Shown: positions 17,971-27,885 of the stretch, piece by piece
How the letters are laid out: the number at the start of each line of letters is the position of its first letter
How positions within the stretch are numbered: the stretch's first letter is position 1
Assembly (NCBI GenBank): GCA_038002745.1
Contig: JBBODD010000001.1
Coordinates: 992,001 to 1,056,000 of the forward strand
Direction: 5' to 3'
Length of the DNA: 64,000 nucleotides
From: Bacillus sp. FSL H8-0547
Lineage (GTDB): Bacteria > Bacillota > Bacilli > Bacillales > Bacillaceae
Position numbers and translations under genes: made by a program
The notes under the pieces: generated by a model
The model's input: only the letters and a program-made list of their open reading frames with translations
Databases searched by the model: none
What the model was told of the DNA's origin: nothing

Positions 17971-18849
17971 TTAATCTTTCACTCCGCCCTCAAGCGCACC
18001 TTTTGCATAAAATTTGAGGATGAAGGGATACATGATCAAAAGCGGCACAATGGCAAGGATGATGGTGCCTGCCTGAAGCGACGCAAAATCAAGGCTTGCG
18101 ACACTTTTGTATTCAAGCAGGGTCTGTACGCCGACGAGTGAAGCATTGTCCCGTTCCACAACAAACTGCCTGAGAACGAGCTGCAGCGGCCACTTCCCCG
18201 GGTCCGTCAAATAAATCGAAGCCCGGAAAAACTCATTCCAGTGAAAAACGGCGTAAAAAAGACCAAGTGTCGCCAGTGCCGGCTTAGACAGCGGCAGCAT
18301 AATTCTGAAGAAAATATTGATATGCCCGGCCCCGTCCATTCTGGCGGCCTCAAGAATACTTTCAGGCACATCCTCGAAAAATCTCATCATAATAAACAAA
18401 TAGTAAACATTTATCGCCTTATAAAGAATCAGCGAAAGGTAAGAATCCAGCAGCCCCAGGTCTTTCACCACAAGGTACTCAGGAATAAGACCGGGCTCAA
18501 ACACCATGATGACGATCAGCAGCACCATAAACAGTCTTCTTCCAACCAGCCTCTTCCTTGTCAGAACATAAGCTGAAAGCGCTGTCAAAAGAAGGTTCAG
18601 CAGCGTTCCGGCAGCCGTAATAAAAAGAGAGTTAAACAAGCTCTTCACAATCAGCGGGTTTGAAAGGAGAATCTCATAGTTTACGAGAGAAAAGCCTTTC
18701 GGAAGCAGCGAAAGTCCAGTCATTTTATGGGCGTTTTCCGGTGCTGTCAGCGAGAGGGCCAAAAGGTTCAGGATCGGCACAATCATCGTCAGCGTCACAA
18801 GAAACAAGCCTGTATACAAAATCACGACCGGCCATTTCTTCGTTTTCAT
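17971..18849 (-). CDS. ABC transporter permease (YtcP/LplC type)
   Basis: A 292-aa inner-membrane permease with six hydrophobic segments and the ATPase-contact EAA loop ESILEAARMDGAGHINIFFR near residue 185. It pairs with the neighbouring permease. Three in-frame starts (GTG 18858, GTG 18855, ATG 18849) overlap the previous stop; the ATG with GGGAG 10 bp upstream was chosen, with modest certainty. Translationally coupled to the other permease. Confidence 0.9.
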   Translation of the reverse strand: MKTKKWPVVILYTGLFLVTLTMIVPILNLLALSLTAPENAHKMTGLSLLPKGFSLVNYEILLSNPLIVKSLFNSLFITAAGTLLNLLLTALSAYVLTRKRLVGRRLFMVLLIVIMVFEPGLIPEYLVVKDLGLLDSYLSLILYKAINVYYLFIMMRFFEDVPESILEAARMDGAGHINIFFRIMLPLSKPALATLGLFYAVFHWNEFFRASIYLTDPGKWPLQLVLRQFVVERDNASLVGVQTLLEYKSVASLDFASLQAGTIILAIVPLLIMYPFILKFYAKGALEGGVKD

Positions 18850-18851
18850 TC

Positions 18852-19751
18852 TCACCACACTCCCTTTCCGGTCAGGCGTTTGGCGAGAAAATGTGTTCCA
18901 AAGATCAGCACAACGCCAATTGCTCCTTTGAAAAGGCTGGCGGCCGTCGCATATGCATACTGACCGTTCAGAATTCCGATCCGGTATACATATGTATCCA
19001 AAATATCTACAACACTGATGACTGAGTCATTCATAAAGTTAAATACCTGATCAAAGCCTGCATTCATAAAGAATCCGAGGTTTAAGATGAATACGGTAAT
19101 GACCGTGCTTTTCATTTCAGGGAGCGTAATATACCTCATCTGCTGCAGTCCGGAGGCCCCGTCCATCTTTGCCGCTTCATAAAGAGAAGGGCTGATTTTC
19201 ATAATTGCAGCCAGATAAATAATGGAATCCCATCCCGCGCTTCTCCACATTTCGGAAAATACAAGGACCCAGCGGATCTGATCTTTGCTTGTCATATAAT
19301 CAAGCGAAGGCAGCTGGAAAATATTCCGAATGATATTCACTCCTCCGTCCACCGGATTCAGCAGGCTGATCCAGATGCCTGCAATGACAACCCATGAAAG
19401 AAAGTGAGGAAGATAGACAACAGACTGAACATACTTCCGGTAAGAGGCGTGCCTGATTTCATTAATAAGCAGCGACAGAATAATGGGAATCGGAAAAACA
19501 AAAATGATTTTCATCGTGCTGATGATGATGGTATTTTTCAGCACAGTGAAAAACGCGGGCGAATCAAATAACACATAAAAATGCTTCAAGCCGACCCACA
19601 CATTGTCACCGATAATCCGGTAATCCTGAAAGGCGAGCTTCATCCCGATCAGCGGCACAATATGGAAAATACCGAAATATATAAGCGCAGGAAAAAACAT
19701 TACGTATAAAACCCAGTCCCGCTTAATAAAGGCAAGCTTTTCCCTACTCAT
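18852..19751 (-). CDS. ABC transporter permease (LplB type)
   Basis: A 299-aa permease with six predicted membrane segments and an EAA loop SPSLYEAAKMDGASGLQQMR near residue 190, typical of carbohydrate importers with large binding lipoproteins. The start is the ATG at 19751, which overlaps the ribokinase stop by 8 bp; an open frame further upstream lies inside ribokinase and is ignored. Forms the importer core with the next permease and the lipoprotein. Confidence 0.9.
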   Translation of the reverse strand: MSREKLAFIKRDWVLYVMFFPALIYFGIFHIVPLIGMKLAFQDYRIIGDNVWVGLKHFYVLFDSPAFFTVLKNTIIISTMKIIFVFPIPIILSLLINEIRHASYRKYVQSVVYLPHFLSWVVIAGIWISLLNPVDGGVNIIRNIFQLPSLDYMTSKDQIRWVLVFSEMWRSAGWDSIIYLAAIMKISPSLYEAAKMDGASGLQQMRYITLPEMKSTVITVFILNLGFFMNAGFDQVFNFMNDSVISVVDILDTYVYRIGILNGQYAYATAASLFKGAIGVVLIFGTHFLAKRLTGKGVW

Positions 19752-20640
19752 TGCTTCTGCCCCTGCTTCTGAATGCCTCCAGTTCTTTTTCCGTCGGCAT
19801 GCCGCTTTGTGCCCCGTGTTTTTCCACACTCAAGCCTGCTGCAGCTGCGGCAAACTGTACAGCTTCTTTTAACACCAGTCCTTTCGCTGAAGCCGCTGCG
19901 AACGCGCCGGCAAATGTATCTCCTGCACCTGTGGAATCAACCGGATTTACTTTTACGGCAGGAATATGAACCGGCTTTTCGCCGTCATGATAGACGACTC
20001 CCTGCTCTCCTTTTGTAATAAGCAGCTTATTGGGATATTTCCTTAATGCTTCTTTCTCCGGCATGTTGAAAAGAATGGCGGCTTCGTGCTCGTTTGGCAG
20101 AATGCAGGATGTGTTATCAATCAGTGATTTCGGAATGGGAACAGCCGGAGCGGGATTCAGAATGACCGTCTTTCCATATCCGCTGAGTATTTCAGCCGCA
20201 TACTCTATCGACTCCAGCGGAATTTCCATTGAAAGAAGGATCACATCCGCTTCAAGGATGACCTCCATTTTCTCCTCAAGATAGCTCCTGTCTGTTTTGC
20301 TGTTTGCACCGGGAATCACAATAATTCTGTTTTGGCCCAGGCAGCTCTCAATCAGGGCACAGCCTGTAGGAGAATCATTCCGCTTAGCCACATGGCTGGC
20401 ATCAACATGATTTATATCAAGCTCTGCAAGCAGGGACCTCCCGTGATCGTCGTCTCCAACTGTCCCGAACATCAAGACGTCCGCTCCAAGTCTTCCGGCA
20501 GCCGTTGCCTGGTTCGCTCCCTTGCCTCCGGGAAACATGCTGAAGTCTTTGCCGAATACGGTTTCTCCCATCTTTGGCGACACTTCCGTAACGGCGACTA
20601 AATCCATATTCAAACTTCCGATAACAGCAATTTTCTTCAT
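19744..20640 (-). CDS. rbsK: Ribokinase (PfkB family)
   Basis: A 298-aa cytoplasmic sugar kinase. The substrate-binding GSLNMDLV near the N-terminus, the PfkB signature FPGGKGANQATAAGRLGADV near residue 36, and the catalytic DSTGAGDTFAGAFAAA near residue 244 (Asp base in GAGD) all match ribokinase rather than fructokinase. It makes ribose 5-phosphate from ribose. In this cluster it would handle ribose released by the two ADP-ribosylglycohydrolase-fold enzymes. It overlaps the following permease and begins 12 bp after the small AtuA-like gene. Confidence 0.88.
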   Translation of the reverse strand: MKKIAVIGSLNMDLVAVTEVSPKMGETVFGKDFSMFPGGKGANQATAAGRLGADVLMFGTVGDDDHGRSLLAELDINHVDASHVAKRNDSPTGCALIESCLGQNRIIVIPGANSKTDRSYLEEKMEVILEADVILLSMEIPLESIEYAAEILSGYGKTVILNPAPAVPIPKSLIDNTSCILPNEHEAAILFNMPEKEALRKYPNKLLITKGEQGVVYHDGEKPVHIPAVKVNPVDSTGAGDTFAGAFAAASAKGLVLKEAVQFAAAAAGLSVEKHGAQSGMPTEKELEAFRSRGRSNE

Positions 20641-20651
20641 CTTTCAATCTC

Positions 20652-20963
20652 CTAATCTATTTCTAGGTTCATAAGCGGCGCATGCTGCTGGGCACCGTAT
20701 ACATCGCGGTCACAAACCGCCCCCGATGAAGTGTTTCTGTAAAACGTCACTTTAAACCCAAGTGCCTGATCAAAAAAAACAATGCTCTTCAGCTGCTCCT
20801 TTTTCAGGAGGTAAAGTCCGCAGATTGTTTCTTTATTAATTTTCCCGGTCTTCTTCACATGATCGTAGGTCACTCTGTCGCTGAATAAAACATCCAGTGT
20901 AATCTCAAACGGCCCTGAGTTTTTGCTTCTGAGGATTTTTGCATACTCTCCAAGTGATGTCAT
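20652..20963 (-). CDS. AtuA-like ferredoxin-fold small protein (DUF4387)
   Basis: A 103-aa protein of the DUF4387 family, the small partner that usually follows AtuA-family genes. It has the family-like start LGEYAKILRSKNSGPFEITLDVLF and a region around DRDVYGAQQHAPLMN near the C-terminus. Its ATG at 20963 overlaps the AtuA stop by 4 bp, so the two are translationally coupled and probably form one complex. Biochemical role not established. Confidence 0.85.
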   Translation of the reverse strand: MTSLGEYAKILRSKNSGPFEITLDVLFSDRVTYDHVKKTGKINKETICGLYLLKKEQLKSIVFFDQALGFKVTFYRNTSSGAVCDRDVYGAQQHAPLMNLEID

Positions 20964-22312
20964 AAAACCTCCAGCCGAAAAGGCAGCTCTTTTTCAAGTT
21001 TCATAAGATGATAGACGGAAAACTCATAAACAGGTCCAAAATCAATATCACTCGGGGCAAAAGGAAAAGCCAAGTTTCCTGCCGTTGACTTCCTGCCCTC
21101 ATAGCCAAAATGCAAAAATGTAGAGCGAAGTGACGCGCAAATGCTGCTCGCCATCTCCTGGGTAACAGCGGTCACTTCAAATAGAATGCCAAGCTCATGT
21201 CCTGAAAAAACAGCCCGTTCATTTTCACCCAGTACAGCATTTTTGCCGTAGTTGTAAAACTGGATCTGATAGGAGTCAGCAAGTATTTCCTTGTAGTGGC
21301 TTAAGACATCCTGTTTTACAGCCTCTTCTACTTCATCGATTTTTTCAATCAGCAGCGGATCGCGGACACCGGCAATCACAAAGGTTCTGTATGCCGTCTT
21401 GCGTGCGCCTTCCAGCTTAATCCAGTATTCATTTGAAGGGATGTACCTGCTTCCTGATACTTCTACAATGCCGCTTCCCCCATCATGGAATGTGCACCCG
21501 GATAAATCCAGCATAAAACCGGGACCGTGCAGGAGGTATGGGTGGTCTTTTTCATAAAAGGTATGGGCTGCCACACTTGCTGCTGTGCACATCCTGGACG
21601 GATTCAATGCCTGTACCGTAAAAGAGTGTTCTTTTATCGTGCCTAAAATGCAGTCTTTCGTGGTTCCTGGTTCTGCACAAAGGGCTCCGCATTCAAGAAT
21701 TTTTCCAAGGTGATACGAAAGGCCGGGATCCTTTCCAAAAAAGATGCCTGCTGCTGCGTAGACGGATGGATCAAACGCCCTTCCGCAAACAATAATGTCA
21801 CATCCCTGCTCAAGTGCCCGGACTATAGGTTCATGGCCCATTTGAGCAACAATAGCACTCGTTTCACTGAGCGTTTTCTCTGTTAGATCGGGAACATTCG
21901 GACTCATTTTTTTTATACGATTAGCTTCAAAGGCTTCGAAGACAGATTGGTGCTGAATATCAGCCCAAATGACGGCGATTTTCTGCTCAGCGGCTATCTC
22001 GTTTATAATTTCATGAACAATCTCAAGCGTCCACTCAACGTGGGGTTTTGCACCTGCACCGCCTGCAGAACCGATGATCAGCGGAATCTTATGATCAACC
22101 GCTGCAGCAATCAGCAGCTGCATATCTCTTTTCGCAGCACGCCTTGAAACAATGCCAACTCCCGCGCCAAGCTTATGCGGACCGGCATCTGTTGAACCTG
22201 CATCCACTGCAATCACGTGCGGTTTTAAATTCAGTCCATTCAAAAAACTCTCATGCGGAAAACCGTACCCGAGCATGCCGCATGGCGACAGAATTCGTAT
22301 CTCCCTTTCCAT
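20960..22312 (-). CDS. AtuA family protein (DUF1446, acyclic terpene utilisation type)
   Basis: A 450-aa cytoplasmic protein of the AtuA/DUF1446 family. Visible family stretches are AVDAGSTDAGPHKLGAGVGI near residue 38, GSAGGAGAKPHVEW near residue 85 and CGRAFDPSVYAAAGI near residue 190. The family is named from acyclic terpene breakdown in Pseudomonas, but its reaction is not well defined. The frame opens at 22348; the ATG at 22312 has a GGGGGG site 5 bp upstream and is the likely start. First gene of the cluster with DUF4387, ribokinase and ABC genes, so here it may process the aglycone of a ribosylated substrate (inference). No regulator gene is in the cluster. Confidence 0.85.
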   Translation of the reverse strand: MEREIRILSPCGMLGYGFPHESFLNGLNLKPHVIAVDAGSTDAGPHKLGAGVGIVSRRAAKRDMQLLIAAAVDHKIPLIIGSAGGAGAKPHVEWTLEIVHEIINEIAAEQKIAVIWADIQHQSVFEAFEANRIKKMSPNVPDLTEKTLSETSAIVAQMGHEPIVRALEQGCDIIVCGRAFDPSVYAAAGIFFGKDPGLSYHLGKILECGALCAEPGTTKDCILGTIKEHSFTVQALNPSRMCTAASVAAHTFYEKDHPYLLHGPGFMLDLSGCTFHDGGSGIVEVSGSRYIPSNEYWIKLEGARKTAYRTFVIAGVRDPLLIEKIDEVEEAVKQDVLSHYKEILADSYQIQFYNYGKNAVLGENERAVFSGHELGILFEVTAVTQEMASSICASLRSTFLHFGYEGRKSTAGNLAFPFAPSDIDFGPVYEFSVYHLMKLEKELPFRLEVL

Positions 22313-22516
22313 TTCATCCCCCCTTGTCCATCTATTAGGTACTTTCAATATATGTAGACTTCTTCATTGTATGAGTGATACCTGCTTTTGGCGGAAGGAA
22401 TGCACAGCCCTTATGACTCAGGAAAATACTCCCTTTTTTTACAAATTGTAAAATTCCAGTGTACTTCAGGCGGAATATTCTTTATATTAGGTACCATCAT
22501 ACAAAGGAGGAAAAAA

Positions 22517-23170
22517 ATGAAAAAAATTGTATTCAGTGTCGCAGCCCTCGTCTTCTTGCTCGTGCTCTCGGTCCCTTCTTTTGCCTCGGCGGCTCAAAAA
22601 TTAATTCAGCCTGTTAACAACGCCTATATCACTGCAGGATATTTAAATGCGAAGTATGAACAGCGATTTGGATTCAAACACTATGGATGGGACCTGACTT
22701 CTTCATCAGGCAGCCGGGCTGTATGGGCAAGCGGCAGCGGAACAGTTCTTGCGACAGGCTATGACAACATACTCGGCAATACTGTTATCGTGAAATATCC
22801 CGATGCTTATATTCATTCAACAGGCAAGACCAGAGATTTAGTTTTCAGGTATAACCACCTGGATTCAATCGCTGTCTCTAAAGGAGCACGTGTAACGAAA
22901 GATTCCAGATTGGGCAACTACGGAAACACCGGAAAGTATTCTACCGGGGCCCACCTGCATTTTGAAATCGACACAGACACGGTTTACTATCAGTACTCTC
23001 CAACCCTTGGCTCCAGTTCAAATATCATAAAAGCGGGCACCGCCGGAACTGTCCTGTCACCGCGAAGTGTCCTGTACACAAAAGTGTCTGACCCTGATAA
23101 CCAAAGTATTTGGATTGTCGGTGACGGCTACCAGTCATCATCTGAAGATGACCTGCCATTTATCAACTGA
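22517..23170 (+). CDS. Secreted M23-family peptidase
   Basis: A 217-aa exported protein: signal peptide with cleavage after SFASA near residue 26, then an M23 (lysostaphin/LytM-type) fold. Metal ligands are seen as HYGWD (His-X3-Asp) near residue 55 and HLHFEID near residue 147; GNTVIVKY and YNHLDSI are typical strands. It probably cuts peptidoglycan peptide bridges or acts as a wall remodelling enzyme. The ATG at 22517 has a consensus AAAGGAGG. Monocistronic and divergent from the AtuA cluster. In B. subtilis another wall hydrolase, lytF, occupies this part of the map. Confidence 0.88.
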   Translation: MKKIVFSVAALVFLLVLSVPSFASAAQKLIQPVNNAYITAGYLNAKYEQRFGFKHYGWDLTSSSGSRAVWASGSGTVLATGYDNILGNTVIVKYPDAYIHSTGKTRDLVFRYNHLDSIAVSKGARVTKDSRLGNYGNTGKYSTGAHLHFEIDTDTVYYQYSPTLGSSSNIIKAGTAGTVLSPRSVLYTKVSDPDNQSIWIVGDGYQSSSEDDLPFIN

Positions 23171-23185
23171 CTGTGGCTTTAATTG

Positions 23186-23214
23186 GAACTTGCGGCCATT
23201 CCGGCTGCAAGTTC
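23186..23214 (+). terminator. Hairpin after the M23 peptidase gene
   Basis: GAACTTGC/GCAAGTTC stem soon after the stop, followed by a weak T-rich stretch; probable terminator. Confidence 0.6.
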
Positions 23215-23375
23215 TTATACACTTATCTTTTCCTGAACAGAATCATTTCACTCACCCGCTCTTTATCCCGGGAAAACACTCCCACCCACTGCCTTCGCCT
23301 CCTCCAACTTTTACACAGAAAAAAGACCCCCTAACCACATACACTATTCATATCTCCTTCAAAGGAGGAATGAAT

Positions 23376-23627
23376 GTGGAGACAGTCGACTACGACAAAG
23401 CCTTATACTACACGCACCGCTCGCAGTGGGACAACCTGCTGATCCTGATGGTGCGCACAAAAGATGACCTGCTCTCAAAACGAATCGAGCAGTTCCTGCA
23501 CGCCTACAACTTTGAAAACAACTACGCAGAAGTCGAAAAGAAACTCTACTCGCTCCTGCGCTATATAGACCACGCCGTCGAAACCGGCCACGAGCACGAA
23601 GAGGCGGAATATGCTTATTTGACATAG
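23376..23627 (+). CDS. yhdB: YhdB family small protein
   Basis: An 83-aa protein starting ETVDYDKALYYTHRSQWDN, a pattern recognised from the YhdB family of Bacillus; function unknown. It is charged and helical, with no signal or membrane segment. The GTG at 23376 has AAAGGAGG 7 bp upstream; the ATG at 23370 lies too close to that site. Its neighbour yhdA (azr) on the other strand agrees with the B. subtilis order. Ends right at a block of dispersed repeats. Confidence 0.75.
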   Translation: METVDYDKALYYTHRSQWDNLLILMVRTKDDLLSKRIEQFLHAYNFENNYAEVEKKLYSLLRYIDHAVETGHEHEEAEYAYLT

Positions 23628-24125
23628 AAAAGCGGAAGCGCTCGTTTAGCTCCGGGAGTCAGATAAGGAAACAGCGGTAAAGGCGCTTTTTGCCTTTGCC
23701 GATGGTTCCGTTCTGACAGAGGAGCTGAGCGCTGGAGCTAGACAACGTGAAAAGCGGAGCCGACCGTTTAGCCCTGACAGGCAGAAAAGAAATCACCGGA
23801 AAAGTCCGGGTTTGACTTTTTGGGGGATTTTGTTCTGACGGAAGGGCTGGGAGGCGGAGCCGACCGTTTAGCCCTGACAGGCAGAAAAGAAATCACCGGA
23901 AAAGTCCGGGTTTGACTTTTTGGGGGATTTTGTTCTGACGGAAGGGCTGGGAGGCGGAGCTGGACAGTGAGAAAAGCGGAATCGCCCGGTTAGCTCCGAA
24001 GGACAGAAAAGGATCCGACGAAAAAAGCCGGGTTTGCTTTTTACGGCGGAGCCGTTCTGGCCGAGGAGTTGGGCGATGAAGCTGGACAATGCAGAAAAGC
24101 GGAGCCGACCGTTTAAGTCGGCTAA
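23628..24125. repeat. Composite dispersed repeat block 1 (A-B-B-C-stub)
   Basis: Units of about 100-124 bp start with AAAAGCGGA and end in GGAGCTGGACA. Subtype A is at about 23628-23745, B at 23761-23860 and again identically at 23861-23960, C at about 23970-24088, then a 30-bp stub of a next unit. Each has an outer stem (for example ATCGCCC/GGGCGAT in C) and an inner stem (AAAGGC/GCCTTT in A, AAAAGTC/GACTTTT in B, AAAAAGC/GCTTTTT in C). The same A-B-C-stub order recurs at 60.06 kb and partly at 26.7 kb. No coding sequence. Confidence 0.93.
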
Positions 24126-24226
24126 CAATCCAAATTCCGTGCCTAACAATCCAAACAGCACATCTAACAAGCGAAACAACCTGTCTAACAATCCGAATCA
24201 GGCGCCTAACCGTCCAACGCATGATT
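24122..24226. repeat. 21-bp tandem mini-array (5 units)
   Basis: Five copies of CTAACAATCCRAA-type units begin at 24122, 24143, 24164, 24185 and 24206, exactly 21 bp apart, directly after the composite block. 21 bp is two helical turns. An open frame across it would give seven-residue repeats such as NNPNSVP, but no ribosome binding site supports a gene. Confidence 0.85.
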
Positions 24227-24242
24227 CAAGCTCAGAAGTCAA

Positions 24243-24276
24243 ACAAAAACAGGAGCGGGATCACATCCCTCTCCTG
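24243..24276 (-). terminator. Terminator after azr
   Basis: CAGGAG/CTCCTG stem extended inward by GGGAT/ATCCC, followed on the minus strand by a T-rich tract. Confidence 0.85.
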
Positions 24277-24277
24277 A

Positions 24278-25460
<1,183 letters not shown>

Positions 25461-25473
25461 TGCCCGTATCCCC

Positions 25474-26595
25474 CTAAATTGGTAGTCTGATTTCTATTTC
25501 GGTTCCTTTTCCGATTTCCGTCCGCACCGCAAAAGATCCTTTCAGCTTATGAGCCCTGTCCTTCATACCCTGAAGACCGAGGGAAGGCAGCAGCAGTTTT
25601 TCATGATAGGAAAAACCTGCTCCCTGATCTTTTATGGTCATGGTTACTTCATTTTTGCATCTGAAAATGGAAATGGACGCCTCTTTGACTCCCGAATGTT
25701 TTTTACAGTTGTTTAAGGCTTCCTGGCCGATTCGCCACAGCTCTTCTTCTGTGCAGCAAGGCAGAGTCTGGACCCCTTGAATATCTGCATCAAGCTTCAA
25801 GCCTAGCACCTTAGCGTAATTCATAAGAGCGGATGCAATGCCGTTTTCAAGTCCCTGAGGTCTGAGCTGCCAGATCAGCGCTCTCATTTCTGCCAGAGCC
25901 TCCTGCGAAAGATCCCCTACATATGTAAGCATCTCCTGCATCTGCTCTTCCTCGGTCATTTCTTTTGCCCCTCTGGCCGTCAGCATGATGGAAAAAAGCA
26001 GCTGATTAACGGAATCGTGCAGATCCTGCGCAAGTCTGTTCCGCTCTGCAATCAATGCCAGGCGCTGTTCATTCTCTACAAGCTTCATCCGTTTCATGGC
26101 TGTTCCAATCTGAAGGGCAACAGCCTCAAGGAGGGCCAGTTCTTCTGATGAAAAATGCGTTTTATTTGGAGAAGCGACGTTTAAAAGTCCGATTTTTTCC
26201 TCACCTGTGCGAAGAGGAACAGTCGCATGATGGGTAATGCCGTTTGTATCCCCCCACTCAAATTCCTCCGCATCCTCAAGGCGTTTGCAGTTGATAATAT
26301 TGGCTGCTTTATTCAGCCTGCCGTCATAAAATTTATCAATGCACCAGCAGTCGCCCTCGCACATCGCCTTTTTCCCGCATGCTTCAAGAGCCTGCGGAAG
26401 ACAATGATAAGCCGCCAGCCTGTATTGCTTGTCACTGTCTATCAGAAAAATCCAGCCAGTCGCAAGACCTGTCACATCTAAAAGCTTGCCGAGCACATCA
26501 TCCAGCATCTGAATAAGGTCGTTTGATTGATTAAGCGTCTCAGCAATCGTTTTCAAAGCCTGCAGCTCAAAAATCCTTTTTTCATCTATAGCCAT
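25474..26595 (-). CDS. yhcY: Sensor histidine kinase YhcY with Cys-rich GAF domain
   Basis: A 373-aa cytoplasmic kinase without membrane segments. GAF domain at about 20-170, HisKA_3 phospho-acceptor His193 (LAQDLHDSVNQLLF), and a C-terminal HATPase with DQGAGFS and GLGLQGMKDRA-type boxes. The GAF domain holds a cysteine cluster, Cys65, Cys73, Cys79, Cys83, Cys85 and Cys103, which suggests an Fe-S cluster or redox thiols as reported for the related kinase AirS. First gene of the yhcY-yhcZ-azr operon. The ligand is inferred. Confidence 0.9.
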   Translation of the reverse strand: MAIDEKRIFELQALKTIAETLNQSNDLIQMLDDVLGKLLDVTGLATGWIFLIDSDKQYRLAAYHCLPQALEACGKKAMCEGDCWCIDKFYDGRLNKAANIINCKRLEDAEEFEWGDTNGITHHATVPLRTGEEKIGLLNVASPNKTHFSSEELALLEAVALQIGTAMKRMKLVENEQRLALIAERNRLAQDLHDSVNQLLFSIMLTARGAKEMTEEEQMQEMLTYVGDLSQEALAEMRALIWQLRPQGLENGIASALMNYAKVLGLKLDADIQGVQTLPCCTEEELWRIGQEALNNCKKHSGVKEASISIFRCKNEVTMTIKDQGAGFSYHEKLLLPSLGLQGMKDRAHKLKGSFAVRTEIGKGTEIEIRLPI

Positions 26596-26701
26596 TTTCT
26601 CACCCTCATCTGCGTTGTCTATAGAACCAGTATATCAATCTTTTCCCATCTGCTCCCTTGTAAATGTGACTGATTTTGAGTACGACTTTAGATGTAGACA
26701 C

Positions 26702-26983
26702 TAGAAAAGCGGAAGCGCTCGTTTAGCTCCGGGAGTCAGATAAGGAAACAGCGGTAAAGGCGCTTTTTGCCTTTGTCGATGGTTCCGTTCTGGCAGAGGA
26801 GTTGAGCGCTGGAGCTGGACACCACGAAAAGCGGAGTCGACCGTTTAGGTCCGATCGGCGGAAAAGAAATCACCGGAAAAGTCCGCTTTTGACTTTTTCG
26901 GGGATTTTGTTCTGACAGAAGGACTAGGAGGCGCAGCTGGACAATTCGAAAAGCGGAAGCGGCCGTTTAGCTCAGGAAAATAC
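26702..26983. repeat. Composite dispersed repeat block 2 (A-B-stub)
   Basis: Subtype A at about 26702-26825 is nearly identical to the A unit at 23.6 kb; subtype B at about 26826-26948; then a 35-bp stub starting AAAAGCGGAAGCGGCCG. It directly precedes 52-bp array 2. Confidence 0.92.
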
Positions 26984-26996
26984 CTCAACCGGATTT

Positions 26997-27834
26997 GTAC
27001 CCTCAAAACTTGAAAATCAAAGATTGAGGGTACTTATAAGCTGGATTCGTACCCTCAAAACTTGAAAATCAATAATTGAGAGCACTTGTAAGACAGATAA
27101 GTACCCTCAAAACCCAAAAATCAAAAATTGAGGGTACTTATAAGACGGATTCGTACCCCCAAAACTTAAAAATCAAAAATTGAGGGCACTTATAAGACAG
27201 ATAAGTACCCTCAAAACCCAAAGATCAAAAATTGAGGGCACTTATAAGCTGGATTTGTACCCTCAAAACTTGAAAATCAAAGATTGAGGGTACTTATAAG
27301 CTGGATTCGTACCCTCAAAACCCAAAAATCAAAAATTGAGGGCACTTATAAGCCGGATTCGTACCCTCAAAACTTAAAAATCAAAAATTGAGGGCACTTA
27401 TAAGACAGATAAGTACCCTCAAAACCCAAAGATCAAAAATTGAGGGCACTTATAAGCTGGATTCGTACCCCCAAAACTTAAAAATCAAAAATTGAGGGCA
27501 CTTGTAAGACAGATAAGTACCCTCAAAACCCAAAGATCAAAAATTGAGGGCACTTATAAGACGGATTCGTACCCCCAAAACTTAAAAATCAAAAATTGAG
27601 GGCACTTATAAGACAGATAAGTACCCTCAAACCTCAGAAATCAAAAATTGAGGGCACTTATAAGACAGATAAGTACCCTCAAACCTCAGAAATCCAAAAT
27701 TGAGGGTACTCAAATGTCGAATTCGTACCCTCAAACCTCAGAAATCCAAAAATTGAGGGTACTCAAATGCCGGATTCGTACCCTCAAACCGCAGAAATAA
27801 AATATTGAGTGTACTCAAAATCCGAATTCACACC
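26997..27834. repeat. 52-bp tandem array 2 (16 units)
   Basis: Sixteen units from 26997 to 27778, spaced 52 bp throughout except one 53-bp step at the end. Each unit has TACCCTC...GAGGGTA arms with centres 28 bp apart (often GAGGGCA on the right) and a linker such as CTTATAAGACGGATTC that alternates between a few variants. The array fills the gap between yhcY and pgcA. No spacers, no open gene. Confidence 0.97.
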
Positions 27835-27845
27835 TAAGAATCCGC

Positions 27846-27878
27846 AAAAAAAGCCGAAAAGGATAATTCCTTTTCAGC
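27846..27878 (-). terminator. Terminator after pgcA
   Basis: Stem GCTGAAAAGGA with its near-perfect complement and a seven-T tract on the minus strand. Confidence 0.88.
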
Positions 27879-27885
27879 TTTCTGC

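Noticed and set aside
23628-24125. Insertion sequence or transposon remnant
   Set aside because: No transposase fragment and no target site duplication could be seen; the units behave as structured dispersed repeats.
26997-27834. CRISPR array
   Set aside because: The whole 52-bp unit is repeated with only point changes; there are no unique spacers and no cas genes. The same holds for the other arrays.
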